DNA of 64,000 nt from Rhizobium sp. BK316 (GTDB lineage Bacteria; Pseudomonadota; Alphaproteobacteria; Rhizobiales; Rhizobiaceae). The DNA is taken from the NCBI RefSeq assembly GCF_014193695.1, contig NZ_JACHZR010000002.1, forward strand, positions 186,001 to 250,000. Reading direction: 5' to 3'. The translations under genes and the position numbers were made by a program. Positions within the stretch are counted from its first letter, which is position 1, and the number at the start of each line of letters is the position of its first letter. Under the pieces are notes generated by a model. The model was not told the origin of the DNA. It ran no database searches and worked only from the letters and a program-made list of their open reading frames with translations. Positions 34,691 through 44,363 of this stretch are shown here, in pieces.

Positions 34691-35308
34691 ATGAAGAAAC
34701 CGAGATCGATGAAGGGGCTCGAGGATCTTGGCCGGGTGCGCCTGTCGAAGAACTTCTTCTTCCGCGATTTTCTCCACTCCGAGATCGCCGATTTCTATCG
34801 GATACCAAACATCCCCGACGACCCCGATCTTGCAATCGAGACAGGCCGTCGCCTGTGCGAGGAACTTCTGGAGCCGCTGGAAGCGAGTTTCGGGCGCTTG
34901 CATATTCGCTCCGGCTACCGTTCGCCCGAGGTCAACCGCTTCGGCAACGAGAATAAGCTCAACTGTTCGACCAATGCAGCCACGGCTGCCCATCACATCT
35001 GGGATGTCAGAGATTTTGACGGCTGCATGGGCGCTGCCGTCTGCATCGCCATCCCGTGGATGGTCGACCGCTACAGCGATGAAAGCGACTGGCAGCGGCT
35101 CGCCTGGTGGATCCATGACCACCTGCCTTATGCCTCGCTCTGTTTTTTTCCGAAGCTATGGGCCTTCAACATCCAGTGGCACGAGCGGCCGAAGCGTGTG
35201 ATCCAGAGTTATGTGCGCCCACGCGGCATCCTGACCAAGCCGGGCATGGCCAATTGGCAAGGCGATCATTCCGAATGGTATGAGGGCTTTCCGCCGCTCA
35301 GAAATTGA
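34691..35308 (+). CDS. Peptidase M15-like protein of unknown function
   Basis: A 205-aa protein starting MKKPRSMKGLEDLGRVRLSKNFFFRDFLHSEIADFY. The section LCEELLEPLEASFGRLHIRSGYRSPEVNRFGN resembles the M15 D-Ala-D-Ala carboxypeptidase/Hedgehog-like fold. The expected SxHxxGxAxD zinc motif is replaced by AATAAHHIWDVRDFDG, so zinc peptidase activity is doubtful. There is no signal peptide. The end overlaps the convergent GNAT gene by 11 bp. Confidence 0.7.
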   Translation: MKKPRSMKGLEDLGRVRLSKNFFFRDFLHSEIADFYRIPNIPDDPDLAIETGRRLCEELLEPLEASFGRLHIRSGYRSPEVNRFGNENKLNCSTNAATAAHHIWDVRDFDGCMGAAVCIAIPWMVDRYSDESDWQRLAWWIHDHLPYASLCFFPKLWAFNIQWHERPKRVIQSYVRPRGILTKPGMANWQGDHSEWYEGFPPLRN

Positions 35309-35741
35309 TGCGGTAGCGGATGTGGCCGTCACTCTCGACGTAAGTATCGTAGAGCGCTTGGGCCGTCTTGTTCTGCTCGCTCGTATGCCAGTAGAGCCGC
35401 GACCAGCCATTCTTCTTGCAGAGGTCGACGAGGTCGTCCATCAGCGCCCGGCCGACGCCTTTGCCGCGCACCTTCTCCGATACGAACAGGTCTTCGAGAT
35501 AGCAGTCCTTGCCGCGGATCCACGTACCTTCATGCGTCAGGCAGAGTGTGAAGCCGACGACTTCGCCGTCGAGTTCCGCCACCCGCATGAAGATTGCCGA
35601 CGCCGGATCGAAGACCCGGCGCCACGTGGAATCAGTGATGTCGGCATCGACGGTGACCTCGTAGAAGGCGAGATAGTCTGCCCAGAGCGCACGCCAGCGT
35701 GTCTCGTCTTCGGGTTTCGCGTCACGGATCGTCACGGTCAT
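35298..35741 (-). CDS. GNAT family N-acetyltransferase
   Basis: A 147-aa acetyltransferase. The acetyl-CoA site is YLEDLFVSEKVRGKGVGRALMDDLVDLCKKNGWSRLYWHT, followed by NKTAQALYDTYVESDGHIRYRI, close to diamine acetyltransferase-type and other small-molecule GNATs. The substrate is unknown. It is 14 bp upstream of the aldo/keto reductase stop on the same strand, so an operon is possible. Confidence 0.9.
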   Translation of the reverse strand: MTVTIRDAKPEDETRWRALWADYLAFYEVTVDADITDSTWRRVFDPASAIFMRVAELDGEVVGFTLCLTHEGTWIRGKDCYLEDLFVSEKVRGKGVGRALMDDLVDLCKKNGWSRLYWHTSEQNKTAQALYDTYVESDGHIRYRINF

Positions 35742-35755
35742 GCCATCACCTCGTT

Positions 35756-36703
35756 TCAGGCGCCTGCTTTATCGAGCAGCGCCATCGCCTCGTCGGAAAG
35801 CTCAAGCGTTGCCGATTTCACCAAGCTTTCAAGCTGGGAAAGGCTCGTAGCACTGGCGATCGGCGCCGTCACGCCCTTCTTTCGCAGAAGCCAGGCGAGT
35901 GAGATTTCCGCAGGCTTGGCGCTTGTCTCGGCCGAAATCTTGTCGAGGGCGGCAAGAATGCGCATGCCCTTGTCGTCGAGATACTGTGCGACACGGCCTT
36001 CGCGTGCGCGGCCCTCCGTATCCGCCTTGCTGCGGTACTTGCCCGAGAGAAAGCCGGCCGCGAGGCTGAAATAGGTGATGACGCCGATGTCTTCCTTGAC
36101 GCAAAGGTCGGCAAGCGGACCTTCGAAGCTCGAACGCTCATAGAGGTTATATTCCGGCTGCAGCGCCTGATAGCGCGGCAGGCCTGCCTTGTCGGCGGCG
36201 TCGAAGGAGGCCTGCAGCAGGCTTGCATCAAAATTCGAGCAGCCGAAGGAGCGGATCTTGCCCTGTTCCTGAAGCTTGGCATAGGCGCCGAGCGATGCTT
36301 CATGCGGCGTATCGCCATCCGGCCAGTGCGAGAGATAAAGGTCGATATAATCGGTCTGCAGCCGGCGCAGCGAATCCTCGACCGCCCCAAGGATATAGTT
36401 TGCCTTCAGCGTCTTGCCCTGACCCATGTCCGAGCCGACCTTGGTGATGATGACGGCCTTGTCGCGCGAGACCTTTCCTTTCTTCAACCACTTGCCGATG
36501 ATTTCTTCGGAATCGCCGCCCTTGTTGCCCGGCACCCAGGCGGAATAGACGTCGGCCGTGTCGATCGTGTTGAGACCAGCATCGAAAAAGCCATCAAGAA
36601 TGTCGAAGGAGGTTTTCTCGTCGGCCGTCCAGCCGAAGACATTGCCGCCGAAGACGATCGGCGAGACAAAAAGACCTGTTTTTCCAAGCCGGCGCATTTC
36701 CAT
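35756..36703 (-). CDS. Aldo/keto reductase
   Basis: A 315-aa NADPH-dependent reductase starting MEMRRLGKTGLFVSPIVFGGNVFGWTAD, with catalytic Asp/Tyr in NTIDTADVYSAWVPGNKGGDSE, Lys in AVIITKVGSD, and His in DYIDLYLSHWPD. GGGAG precedes the start. The open frame to 36826 is unsupported. It belongs to the YajO/general stress-type subfamily; the substrate is unknown. Confidence 0.92.
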   Translation of the reverse strand: MEMRRLGKTGLFVSPIVFGGNVFGWTADEKTSFDILDGFFDAGLNTIDTADVYSAWVPGNKGGDSEEIIGKWLKKGKVSRDKAVIITKVGSDMGQGKTLKANYILGAVEDSLRRLQTDYIDLYLSHWPDGDTPHEASLGAYAKLQEQGKIRSFGCSNFDASLLQASFDAADKAGLPRYQALQPEYNLYERSSFEGPLADLCVKEDIGVITYFSLAAGFLSGKYRSKADTEGRAREGRVAQYLDDKGMRILAALDKISAETSAKPAEISLAWLLRKKGVTAPIASATSLSQLESLVKSATLELSDEAMALLDKAGA

Positions 36704-36883
36704 GGCGCTCTCCCAAAATGCTGAAGTGATTGAAATCTGAGGAAACGGCAGAACGCCGTTCGCAAGTAACCTAGCGCGGAGTATCGCCGAAGGAAACCAA
36801 ACTTCCGTGATCGCCGGTCGCGCCATTGCGCCGCATGAGAGGGCTGCATAAAATGCGCCGGATGAATTTCAGGAGGACCTTTC

Positions 36884-37870
36884 ATGTTGCGTTTCGGTAT
36901 ACTTTCAACGGCCAAGATCGGCCGGGATAATGTCGTTCCCGCCATTCAGGACGCAGAAAACTGCGTCATCACCGCGATCGCCAGCCGTGATTTTGCACGC
37001 GCCCGTGACATGGCGGACCGTTTCTCCGTGCCGCATGCCTTCGGTTCCTATGAGGAAATGCTGGCCTCCGACACCATCGATGCCGTTTATATCCCGTTGC
37101 CGACCGCCCAGCATGTCGAGTGGTCGATCAAGGCCGCCGATGCCGGCAAGCATGTGCTCTGCGAAAAGCCGATCGCGCTGAAGGCCTCCGAGATCGACGA
37201 TCTCATCGCTGCGCGCGACCGTAACAGGGTCATCATCAGCGAAGCCTTCATGGTCACCTATTCGCCGGTCTGGCGGAAGGTTCGCTCGCTGCTGCAGGAT
37301 GGTGCGATCGGCGAGCTTCGTCATGTGCAGGGCGTCTTCACCTATTACAATCGCGACCCCGGCAACATGCGCAACATCCCCGAACTCGGCGGCGGTGGCC
37401 TGCCTGATATCGGCGTCTATCCCGTCGTCAGCACCCGCTTCTCCACGGGCAAGGAGCCGTCCTGGATCCAGGCGATCACCGAGCGCGATGCGGAATTCGG
37501 CACGGATATCTATTCCAGCGTGAAGGCCGATTTCGGCGATTTCGAGCTGAGCTTCTACATCTCCACCCAGATGGCCGGCCGTCAGATCATGGTCTTCCAC
37601 GGCACCGAAGGTTATATCGAGGTCAAGTCGCCCTTCAACGCCAATCGCTGGGGGGCCGAGGAGATCGAAGTGACCGATCGCGGCCACAACGAATCCCGCA
37701 TTATCCGCTTCCAGGACAGCCGCCAGTACAGGTGCCAGGCGGAAGCCTTTGCCCGTGCCGCGGCAGGCGAAAAGGAAGAGATCGTCACGCTGGAAGATTC
37801 CAAACTCAATCAGAAGGTCATCGACGCCATCTACCGCGCCAGCGAGCAGGATGGCTGGGAAGCCGTCTAG
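36884..37870 (+). CDS. Gfo/Idh/MocA family oxidoreductase
   Basis: A 328-aa NAD(P)-dependent sugar or cyclitol dehydrogenase-like enzyme. The N-terminal Rossmann motif is [20 protein letters not shown], the active-site Lys is in [16 protein letters not shown], and the second conserved region [13 protein letters not shown] follows. AGGAGGACC lies upstream of the ATG. It is divergent from the aldo/keto reductase and 105 bp before the GtrA gene. The substrate is unknown. Confidence 0.92.
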   Translation: MLRFGILSTAKIGRDNVVPAIQDAENCVITAIASRDFARARDMADRFSVPHAFGSYEEMLASDTIDAVYIPLPTAQHVEWSIKAADAGKHVLCEKPIALKASEIDDLIAARDRNRVIISEAFMVTYSPVWRKVRSLLQDGAIGELRHVQGVFTYYNRDPGNMRNIPELGGGGLPDIGVYPVVSTRFSTGKEPSWIQAITERDAEFGTDIYSSVKADFGDFELSFYISTQMAGRQIMVFHGTEGYIEVKSPFNANRWGAEEIEVTDRGHNESRIIRFQDSRQYRCQAEAFARAAAGEKEEIVTLEDSKLNQKVIDAIYRASEQDGWEAV

Positions 37871-37970
37871 AGCAATTCCAGCAAAAGTGCGCAGCGGTTT
37901 TGCGTCCGGAATTGCGTGAAAACAATGAGATAGAGCATTTCCGTGATTCGAAGAAAAACGGAAATGCTCT
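37869..37970. repeat. Rhizobial intergenic repeat with terminator-like hairpin
   Basis: Two parts in the convergent gap. 37869-37917 reads AGAGCAATTCCAGCAAAAGT...CGGAATTGCGT, a palindromic arrangement familiar from many rhizobial intergenic gaps. 37932-37944 (AGAGCATTTCCGT) and 37958-37970 (ACGGAAATGCTCT) form a perfect 13-bp stem with a 13-nt loop, which could end transcripts from both sides. Confidence 0.7.
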
Positions 37971-37975
37971 GGAGT

Positions 37976-38359
37976 TTATTCGGCTTTTTCGCGGAAGACG
38001 AAGCGGGAATAGCCGAAGAAGCTGAAGAACATCGACGCTGCGGTCGCGAGCACCATTGCAACAAGCGGCTGCAGCGCCGGTAACGACAGAAGCAGCGCCG
38101 AATAAAGCGCGTAATTGACGAGAGCGGCGGTCACGCCGACCGAGCCGTAGCGAAAGCCTTCCGCCGCCAGCGATCGGCCGGATCGATCGAAAGTGAAGGT
38201 CCGGTTGAATGCCCATGTCGTCGCCATCGCGAGTGCAATGGCAATCAGCCGGGCAATGAAGGGACCGAGCGGCGTCAGCTGCAGAAGGGCAGAAAGCACG
38301 CTCGCATCGACGATGAAGCCAAGCCCACCGGCGAGCGCGAAGCGAATGAGTTTCTTCAC
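37976..38359 (-). CDS. GtrA family membrane protein (lipid-linked sugar flippase-like)
   Basis: A 127-aa protein with four predicted membrane segments and the GtrA signature (FALAGGLGFIVDASVLSALL; WAFNRTFTFDRSGRSLAAEGFRYG; FFSFFGYSRFVFREK). GtrA proteins are thought to flip undecaprenyl-phosphate-linked sugars to the periplasm. It overlaps the GT2 gene stop by 4 bp (ATGA). Confidence 0.9.
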   Translation of the reverse strand: MKKLIRFALAGGLGFIVDASVLSALLQLTPLGPFIARLIAIALAMATTWAFNRTFTFDRSGRSLAAEGFRYGSVGVTAALVNYALYSALLLSLPALQPLVAMVLATAASMFFSFFGYSRFVFREKAE

Positions 38360-39351
38360 GCTGCGTCCGCCTCTTTGCCATCAAGTGTTATGGGCGAGGT
38401 CTTATCCTTTGCTGAAACCGGCGCCGCCAGGTTCATATAATGGATGCGCAACTGCTCGGCCCGCGCCCGTGCAACGGAGTCGAGAATGACGCCGGCTGTA
38501 AACAGCATGATGGAGATCATCGCAAGCGCTGTCGAGAGCACCCAGGTCGGCATACGGCTGACGAGGCCGGTCGCAAAATATTCCGTCAGCACCGGACCCA
38601 TGAAGCCGAGACTTGCCAGCATGAAAAGCGCGCTGATCGTGCCGAAGAAAGCGAAGGGCCGGGTCTCCTTCATCAGCATGGCGAACATCCAGAGGATCCT
38701 GCCGCCGTCGCGGAAGGTCGAGAGCTTCGAATGCGAGCCTTCCGGCCGCCGGCCATAATGCAGTTCCAGTTCGCTCACCGGCAGCTTCAGCCGCGAAGCA
38801 TGCACCGACATTTCCGTCTCGATCTCGAAGCCGCCGGAAACCGCGGGAAAGCTCTTGACGAAACGCCGTGAGAAGGCCCGATAGCCGGAAAAGATATCGG
38901 TGAAGTCAGGTCCGAAGATCGCGCGATAGAGTATGTTGAACAGCCGGTTGCCGAGGGCATGCCCCTGCCGGCCGGCATCGTCATGCACGCCACGCCGTGT
39001 GCCGACCACCATGTCGGCCCGTTCCGTCAGCAGCGTCCGCACCAGCTCTTCGGCATCCTCGGGCGCATAAGTCCCGTCGCCGTCGGCGATGATGTAAATG
39101 TCGGCATCGATATCGGCGAACATGCGGCGCACCACATGGCCTTTGCCTTGGCGCCGCTCGCGCACGACCTGCGCGCCGGCGAGCATGGCATGCAGCGCCG
39201 TGCCATCGGTGGAATTGTTGTCATAGACGTGGATATGTGCATCGGGCAGTGCCGCCCGGAACCCCCCGACGACAGCACCGATCGTTGCCGCCTCGTTGTA
39301 GCAGGGGAGTAGAACGGCAATATCAGGACTTTCGCTAAGCGATCGCGCCAT
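38356..39351 (-). CDS. GT2 glycosyltransferase (GtrB/DPM-like)
   Basis: A 331-aa GT-A glycosyltransferase: IAVLLPCYNEAATIGAVV at the N-terminus, DADIYIIADGDGTYAPEDA with the D-x-D metal site, and FTDIFSGYRAFSRRFVKSFP. Two C-terminal membrane segments (about 240-300) are typical of bactoprenyl-phosphate glycosyltransferases such as GtrB/DPM1. The start MARSLSESPDI at 39351 is supported by homology; the open frame to 39462 is not. It forms a two-gene operon with gtrA and is divergent from the GT-C-like gene. It probably makes an undecaprenyl-phosphate-sugar donor. Confidence 0.9.
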   Translation of the reverse strand: MARSLSESPDIAVLLPCYNEAATIGAVVGGFRAALPDAHIHVYDNNSTDGTALHAMLAGAQVVRERRQGKGHVVRRMFADIDADIYIIADGDGTYAPEDAEELVRTLLTERADMVVGTRRGVHDDAGRQGHALGNRLFNILYRAIFGPDFTDIFSGYRAFSRRFVKSFPAVSGGFEIETEMSVHASRLKLPVSELELHYGRRPEGSHSKLSTFRDGGRILWMFAMLMKETRPFAFFGTISALFMLASLGFMGPVLTEYFATGLVSRMPTWVLSTALAMISIMLFTAGVILDSVARARAEQLRIHYMNLAAPVSAKDKTSPITLDGKEADAA

Positions 39352-39504
39352 GGGGTTATACTCGTTACAAAGAAACCGGGGCGAATTTACTGCATGCGGC
39401 GTTAACAAGCCCCTATGAGGAAATGAAAGCGCCATTTCCTGTGGTTTACACTTTCTTGACAAGCCAGGGCTAAGGTTTGCCCATCACACAACGACCCGGC
39501 TATC

Positions 39505-41355
39505 ATGATGAACGCAGTGCAGCCGATCGCCAAGGCGCAATCCGCATCAGCTGGCATTGGATTCATCGGCAGGATCCGGCAGCTGCTCACCCGTCTTCTG
39601 CCATCCGCCCTCATCTACACGGTTATCCTGATCGGCATTATCACCGTCATGAAATATGCCGGCGGTCCGGTCGACTATGTCGGCCCCGACAACGACGACG
39701 GCATGCGCCTCGTGGAGATCAGAGATTTCCTGAACGGGCAGGGCTGGTTCGACCTGATGCAGTACAGGCTCGGCCTCGGCGAAGGCACGCTCATACATTG
39801 GTCGCGGCTGATCGACCTGCCGATCGCTATCCTGATCCGCCTTTTCGGCCTTTTCCTCGGACACGATGCCGCGGAAGCCGCTGCACTCGTGGTCTGGCCC
39901 CTGTCGCTTGTTTTTCCTGCTATGCTTGCCATGGGCCTTGCCGGCCAGCGTGTCGGGGGGCTTGCCGGCATGCACCTGTCTTTCTGCCTTGCCGGGATGG
40001 CAATCTATACCGGCAATCGCTTTGCGCCCGGCGCCATCGATCATCATAATGTCCAGCTCGCACTTGTCGCGACCATGACGGCGATGCTCTTTGATGAAAA
40101 GCAGCGCGCTTGGAACTATGTGGTTGCAGGTGCGGTGGCCGCATTGGCGATCGCGATCGGCGCGGAAACCACGCCTTTCGTTGCCATCTATTGCCTGGTG
40201 GTGGCGCTGCTCTGGATCTGGGAGGGCGAGCCGTTCGCTGCCGCTACCAAGGCCTTCGGCTTCAGCCTCGCCGTCACGATCAGCATCTTCTTCTTCGCGA
40301 CAATACCGCCACAGCAATATTCCGTGGTGACTTGCGACAATCTTTCGCTCGGCTTCTACAGCCTGGCGGCCATCGGTGGCGGCCTGCTGCTGGTTTCCGC
40401 AGCCTTTGCCAGCCGTCTCGGCCGTGGCCTGCGTGTTGCCGTGCTCGCAGCCGTCGGCGCTGTTATTTTCGGTTCGGCAATGGTCATTGCGCCGCAATGC
40501 CTTCGCAATCCGCTTGCCGATCTTGATCCCATGCTGGTCGAGCTCTGGCTTCGCAATGTCTCGGAAGCGCAATCCATTCTCGCGCTCAGTCGGACAGATC
40601 CCTTTTCGCTTGGCGCATTCTATGCGCCTGGCCTGCTCGCGATTACCGTCTGCATTTTCCGCTCCGTGCAGGGCGATCGCGTGCAGGTCCATCTCGTCCT
40701 TCTGGCGCTCTTGAGCGTCAGCTGGGCCGTCGCCCTGGTCCAGGTCCGGGGAGCCGTCTTCGCAAACCTGCTGTCCATCCTGCCGCTTGCCTTGCTGATC
40801 ATCGACGTGCGCCGCATGTCGAACGGCGATAGCGAGAATGCCGCGGCTGCCCTCGTCTATATCGTGACGGTTCTGGCAAGTGTGCCGGCGGTATGGGCCG
40901 TCGGCGGCGCACTCGTCGAAATGCAGGTCAACGAGACGAAGAATGCCGTGGACTCGGATAGCCTCTCCTGCTCGTCGAAACAGGCCCTCGCTCCGCTTGG
41001 CGATCTGCCGGCTGGTTTGGTCTCGGCGCCGTCGGAAATGGGTGTACCGATCCTGCGCTACACCGCCAACCGTGTCCTGTCGGCGCCCTATCATCGCAAC
41101 CAGGGTGGCATGCTGACCGAAATGCATATCGGTCTGGCCGAGCCGCAGGAGGCGGAAGCATTTCTGAGGGGAGCGGGCGTCACGGTACTTGCGTTCTGCC
41201 CGGATGATCTGCAGACCAGTGAAATCGCCAGATTGAAGCCCAACGGGCTCTATGCGCAGCTCGGCAAGGGAAATATTCCGGCCTACCTCGATCCGCTGCC
41301 GAAAGCGGCTGACAGCGGTGTTCAGTTCTTCCGTTACCGGACGACGCCGAACTGA
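39505..41355 (+). CDS. Polytopic GT-C-fold glycosyltransferase-like membrane protein
   Basis: A 616-aa inner-membrane protein with about 12 membrane segments and a soluble C-terminal part (about 480-616). The first periplasmic loop has GPDNDDGMRLVEIRDFL (D-x-D-like acidic motif) and the sequence HWSRLIDLPIA; a later motif is GAIDHHNVQLALVATM. These features resemble GT-C enzymes that use lipid-linked sugars (STT3/PMT-like). It lies 153 bp from the divergent GT2/GtrA pair. Together the three would form a GtrA-GtrB-GtrC-like module. The acceptor, such as LPS or EPS, is unknown. The enzymatic role is inferred. Confidence 0.72.
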   Translation: MMNAVQPIAKAQSASAGIGFIGRIRQLLTRLLPSALIYTVILIGIITVMKYAGGPVDYVGPDNDDGMRLVEIRDFLNGQGWFDLMQYRLGLGEGTLIHWSRLIDLPIAILIRLFGLFLGHDAAEAAALVVWPLSLVFPAMLAMGLAGQRVGGLAGMHLSFCLAGMAIYTGNRFAPGAIDHHNVQLALVATMTAMLFDEKQRAWNYVVAGAVAALAIAIGAETTPFVAIYCLVVALLWIWEGEPFAAATKAFGFSLAVTISIFFFATIPPQQYSVVTCDNLSLGFYSLAAIGGGLLLVSAAFASRLGRGLRVAVLAAVGAVIFGSAMVIAPQCLRNPLADLDPMLVELWLRNVSEAQSILALSRTDPFSLGAFYAPGLLAITVCIFRSVQGDRVQVHLVLLALLSVSWAVALVQVRGAVFANLLSILPLALLIIDVRRMSNGDSENAAAALVYIVTVLASVPAVWAVGGALVEMQVNETKNAVDSDSLSCSSKQALAPLGDLPAGLVSAPSEMGVPILRYTANRVLSAPYHRNQGGMLTEMHIGLAEPQEAEAFLRGAGVTVLAFCPDDLQTSEIARLKPNGLYAQLGKGNIPAYLDPLPKAADSGVQFFRYRTTPN

Positions 41356-41366
41356 CGCCCTATCTT

Positions 41367-41609
41367 TCAGGAATGGGCGAGTACGGCCCGCAGACGATCG
41401 GTCGTGAAGAGGCCGCCGAGATAAAGCAGCAGGCCGGCATTATAACCGATGATCGTGTAGAGAAGCGCCAGGAATGATACCGCACCGCCGGAGGCGATAG
41501 CAGCGAGTGCAAAGGTTGCGCCAATCAGCATGGCGACCAGTGCAATGACGCTGGCCGAGCGCATCAGGCCAGCGGTGAGGCCCAGTGTGGTTGCTGTCAG
41601 GATGATCAT
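41367..41609 (-). CDS. Small integral membrane protein, unknown function
   Basis: An 80-aa protein that is nearly all hydrophobic, with two to three membrane segments (LTAGLMRSASVIALVAMLIGATFAL; FLALLYTIIGYNAGLLLYLGGL) and a short cytoplasmic-like end DRLRAVLAHS. It is convergent with the GT-C gene, 11 bp apart. I do not recognise a family. GAGGTGAC precedes the ATG. Confidence 0.7.
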   Translation of the reverse strand: MIILTATTLGLTAGLMRSASVIALVAMLIGATFALAAIASGGAVSFLALLYTIIGYNAGLLLYLGGLFTTDRLRAVLAHS

Positions 41610-42189
41610 GTCGTCACCTCTTCTTCAGGTTGTTTGCGAGGAGCCTAGGAGCCCTCCGCTAACAAAAGTTTATTGGCCACCGTTAATGAAAGCTGCAATT
41701 GCAGCCATGGTTACGGATGCGTTCACCTGACGGCATTTCCTCCGGCTTGCGCCGGGCTTTTGTCTCCATATAAGTCAACTCTGTTACAGGCTGAAAAGTT
41801 CCGTTACTTTCTCATTTACGTAAACGGAACCCTCCAGCGGCAGCAACGACGTTTGAACGAAGCAGCATCACGCTGGCAATTCGATCGACGCCTGATCGAC
41901 TGGTCGTTCGGAAAGAGGGCGAGCCGATACCTATAACGGGTGAGCAATAGCGACGACGAAAGAAGCGATCGCTCCCGCGCCTTCCATCGGCGGGGAAATT
42001 TCACTGTCACCAGCATGCTCATTTTTCGGGTCGGTGTTCGCCACTCCCTACGAACGTGAATGATACTAAGATTTTTTTTGAAGCAGCGATATCCCTATTT
42101 CTTGGGTTTTCCGCCGTTTTTTGAATAAAAATTCGCGCTTCTCCAGCCCCGACCTTTCAGTTTGAGGTCGATCAAAATAGAAAGAGGAG
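41610..42189. other. 580-bp intergenic region upstream of xseA
   Basis: No convincing gene. Short frames on either strand lack ribosome-binding sites or conserved-looking sequence. There is a small GC hairpin with a U-run at about 41742-41763 (CCGGC-TTGC-GCCGG then GCTTTTGT), and the last 130 bp, before xseA, is AT-rich with a run of eight T at about 42073, a likely promoter area. A small RNA cannot be excluded. Confidence 0.5.
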
Positions 42190-43770
42190 ATGAGCAATGT
42201 CTTTGACGGCGATTCGCCTACCAATCTCGCGGAATATTCGGTCTCGGAGCTCTCCGGTTCCATCAAGCGGACCGTCGAGACAGCCTTCGATCAGGTGCGT
42301 GTGCGTGGCGAGATTTCGGGCTACCGTGGCCCCCATTCGTCCGGCCATGCCTATTTCTCGCTGAAGGACGATCGGGCTCGCATCGATGCGGTCATCTGGA
42401 AGGGCACCTTTTCCCGCCTGAAGTTCCGTCCGGAAGAAGGTATGGAAGTCATCGCGACCGGCAAGGTCACGACCTTCCCCGGCTCTTCCAAATACCAGAT
42501 CGTCATCGAGACCCTGGAGCCTGCCGGCGCCGGCGCGCTGATGGCCCTGATCGAGGAACGCAAGCGCCGTCTCGGCGCAGAAGGCCTTTTCGATCCCGCG
42601 CGCAAGAAACGCCTGCCGTTCATGCCCAGGGTGATCGGCGTAGTCACTTCGCCGACCGGCGCCGTCATTCGCGATATCCTGCACCGTATCTCGGATCGGT
42701 TTCCCGTCCACGTCGTCGTCTGGCCCGTAAAGGTGCAAGGGGAAGGCTCAGGCGAGGAGGTGGCAAACGCCATCAATGGCTTCAACGCTCTGGAACCTGG
42801 CGGTGAGATTCCGCGTCCGGATGTGCTGATCGTCGCCCGCGGCGGCGGCAGCCTCGAAGATCTCTGGAGCTTCAACGACGAAATCGTCGTGCGTGCCGCG
42901 GCCGATAGCCGGATTCCCTTGATCTCTGCCGTCGGCCACGAGACGGACTGGACGCTGATCGACTACGCCGCCGATGTGCGCGCGCCAACGCCGACGGGTG
43001 CCGCCGAAATGGCCGTGCCCGTCAAAGCTGAACTCGAAGCGCAGACCGCAGGTCTCACCGCCCGCCTGCAAGGCTGCATGAGCCGCCAGATGGATCAGCG
43101 TCGCCAGTCCGTTCGCGCCTTGATGCGCGCCCTGCCGTCGCTCGACCAGCTGCTGGCACTGCCCCGCCGCCGCTTTGATGAGGCGGCCACTGGCCTTGGC
43201 CGCGGGCTGGAACTCAACACCATCAATAAGCGCCGCGGTTTCGAGCGTGTCGCCTCGCATCTGCGCCCGGACGTGCTGTCCAACCGCATCACCGAGCGCC
43301 GTCAGCTTCTGAACGAGCGCATGGTCCGCGCAGAACGCACCGTCGAGCGGCTGGTCGATCGCTCGAAGTCCCGCATCGAACGCGCCGGGGCCATCCTCGC
43401 CTCGCTGCCCGCCCGGCTGAAAACCCAGACCGACCGCAGCCGCGAGCGGCTCGGCAATCTTTCGCGCCATGCCGATACCGCGATCCGCCATCAACTGACC
43501 CGCGCGCGCGCCGAGCTCTCCGCGCAAGACCGTGTGCTGCAATCGCTCTCCTATAAGAACGTACTGAAACGCGGTTACGCCGTCATCCGCGACGAGGAAA
43601 ACAGGCCGGTCTCGCAGGCCGCTGCTCTCTCCGCCGGCATGGGCATTGCCATCGAGTTCGCCGATGGCCGCGTCGGCGCCATGACGACGGAAGGCGGCAT
43701 GCCGCCAGCGGGGTCGAAGAGGCGTACTGCCAAGGCCGGCGAGCCGCCGAAGCAGGGAAGCCTGTTTTAG
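42190..43770 (+). CDS. xseA: Exodeoxyribonuclease VII large subunit
   Basis: A 526-aa XseA. An N-terminal OB-fold ([29 protein letters not shown]) is followed by the catalytic domain ([40 protein letters not shown]) and a long helical C-terminal region of the type that binds XseB subunits. It degrades single-stranded DNA to oligonucleotides in repair. AGAGGAG precedes the ATG. A flavodoxin-fold gene follows 2 bp after the stop. xseB is not in this window. Confidence 0.96.
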   Translation: MSNVFDGDSPTNLAEYSVSELSGSIKRTVETAFDQVRVRGEISGYRGPHSSGHAYFSLKDDRARIDAVIWKGTFSRLKFRPEEGMEVIATGKVTTFPGSSKYQIVIETLEPAGAGALMALIEERKRRLGAEGLFDPARKKRLPFMPRVIGVVTSPTGAVIRDILHRISDRFPVHVVVWPVKVQGEGSGEEVANAINGFNALEPGGEIPRPDVLIVARGGGSLEDLWSFNDEIVVRAAADSRIPLISAVGHETDWTLIDYAADVRAPTPTGAAEMAVPVKAELEAQTAGLTARLQGCMSRQMDQRRQSVRALMRALPSLDQLLALPRRRFDEAATGLGRGLELNTINKRRGFERVASHLRPDVLSNRITERRQLLNERMVRAERTVERLVDRSKSRIERAGAILASLPARLKTQTDRSRERLGNLSRHADTAIRHQLTRARAELSAQDRVLQSLSYKNVLKRGYAVIRDEENRPVSQAAALSAGMGIAIEFADGRVGAMTTEGGMPPAGSKRRTAKAGEPPKQGSLF

Positions 43771-43772
43771 CG

Positions 43773-44363
43773 ATGCGGGTCCTGCTGGTGCTTGCCCATC
43801 CGTTGCAGGAAAGCTTTGCCGCTTCGGTGGCGCTGACGGCCCGCAAAGCATTGGAAGCCTCTGGCCATGTCGTCGACCTGCTTGATCTCTATGCCGAGGA
43901 TTTCGATCCGCGCCTGTCGAATGCCGAACGAGGCGGTTATTTCGACGTGTCTTATGACACCTCTGCCGTTGCCGGTATTGTTGATCGACTGAAGGCGGCC
44001 GATGGACTCGTCCTCGTCTTTCCGCAGTGGTGGTTCAATTTCCCGGCAATCCTGAAGGGCTTCTTCGATCGCGTCTTTGCGCCGGGTGTCGCCTTCACCC
44101 ATGATGTCGCTGGCGGCCGCATCGTGCCGCAGCTCACCAATATCAGGCTGCTTTATGCGCTGACGACGACGGGTTCGCCCTGGTGGCTGGTGCATTTCTA
44201 TATGGGCAATCCCGTCCGTCGCCTGCTCAAGCGCGGCATCGCCAATTTCTGCTCCAGGAAACTCGTTTTCCGCATGATCAGCCTCCATGATATGGACCGT
44301 GCGACGGAGGCCAGGCGTAAGGCGCATCTGGAGCGTATCCGGAAGGCGCTTGCCGCCGTCTGA
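43773..44363 (+). CDS. NAD(P)H-dependent flavin oxidoreductase (flavodoxin-fold)
   Basis: A 196-aa protein of the NQO1/MdaB/KefF-like quinone reductase family: MRVLLVLAHPLQESFAASVALTARKALEASGHVVDLLDLYAEDFDP, then VFPQWWFNFPAILKGFFDRVF, ITTGSPWW-type region and a C-terminal HLERIRKAL. It probably binds FMN or FAD and reduces quinones or nitro compounds. It starts 2 bp after xseA, so it is in the same transcript, and ends next to the convergent MarR gene. Confidence 0.9.
   Translation: MRVLLVLAHPLQESFAASVALTARKALEASGHVVDLLDLYAEDFDPRLSNAERGGYFDVSYDTSAVAGIVDRLKAADGLVLVFPQWWFNFPAILKGFFDRVFAPGVAFTHDVAGGRIVPQLTNIRLLYALTTTGSPWWLVHFYMGNPVRRLLKRGIANFCSRKLVFRMISLHDMDRATEARRKAHLERIRKALAAV

Noticed and set aside
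39547..41127. 526-codon minus-strand frame opposite the GT-C-like gene
   Set aside because: His/Asp/Arg-rich composition typical of antisense frames to membrane proteins; the plus strand has clear membrane segments.
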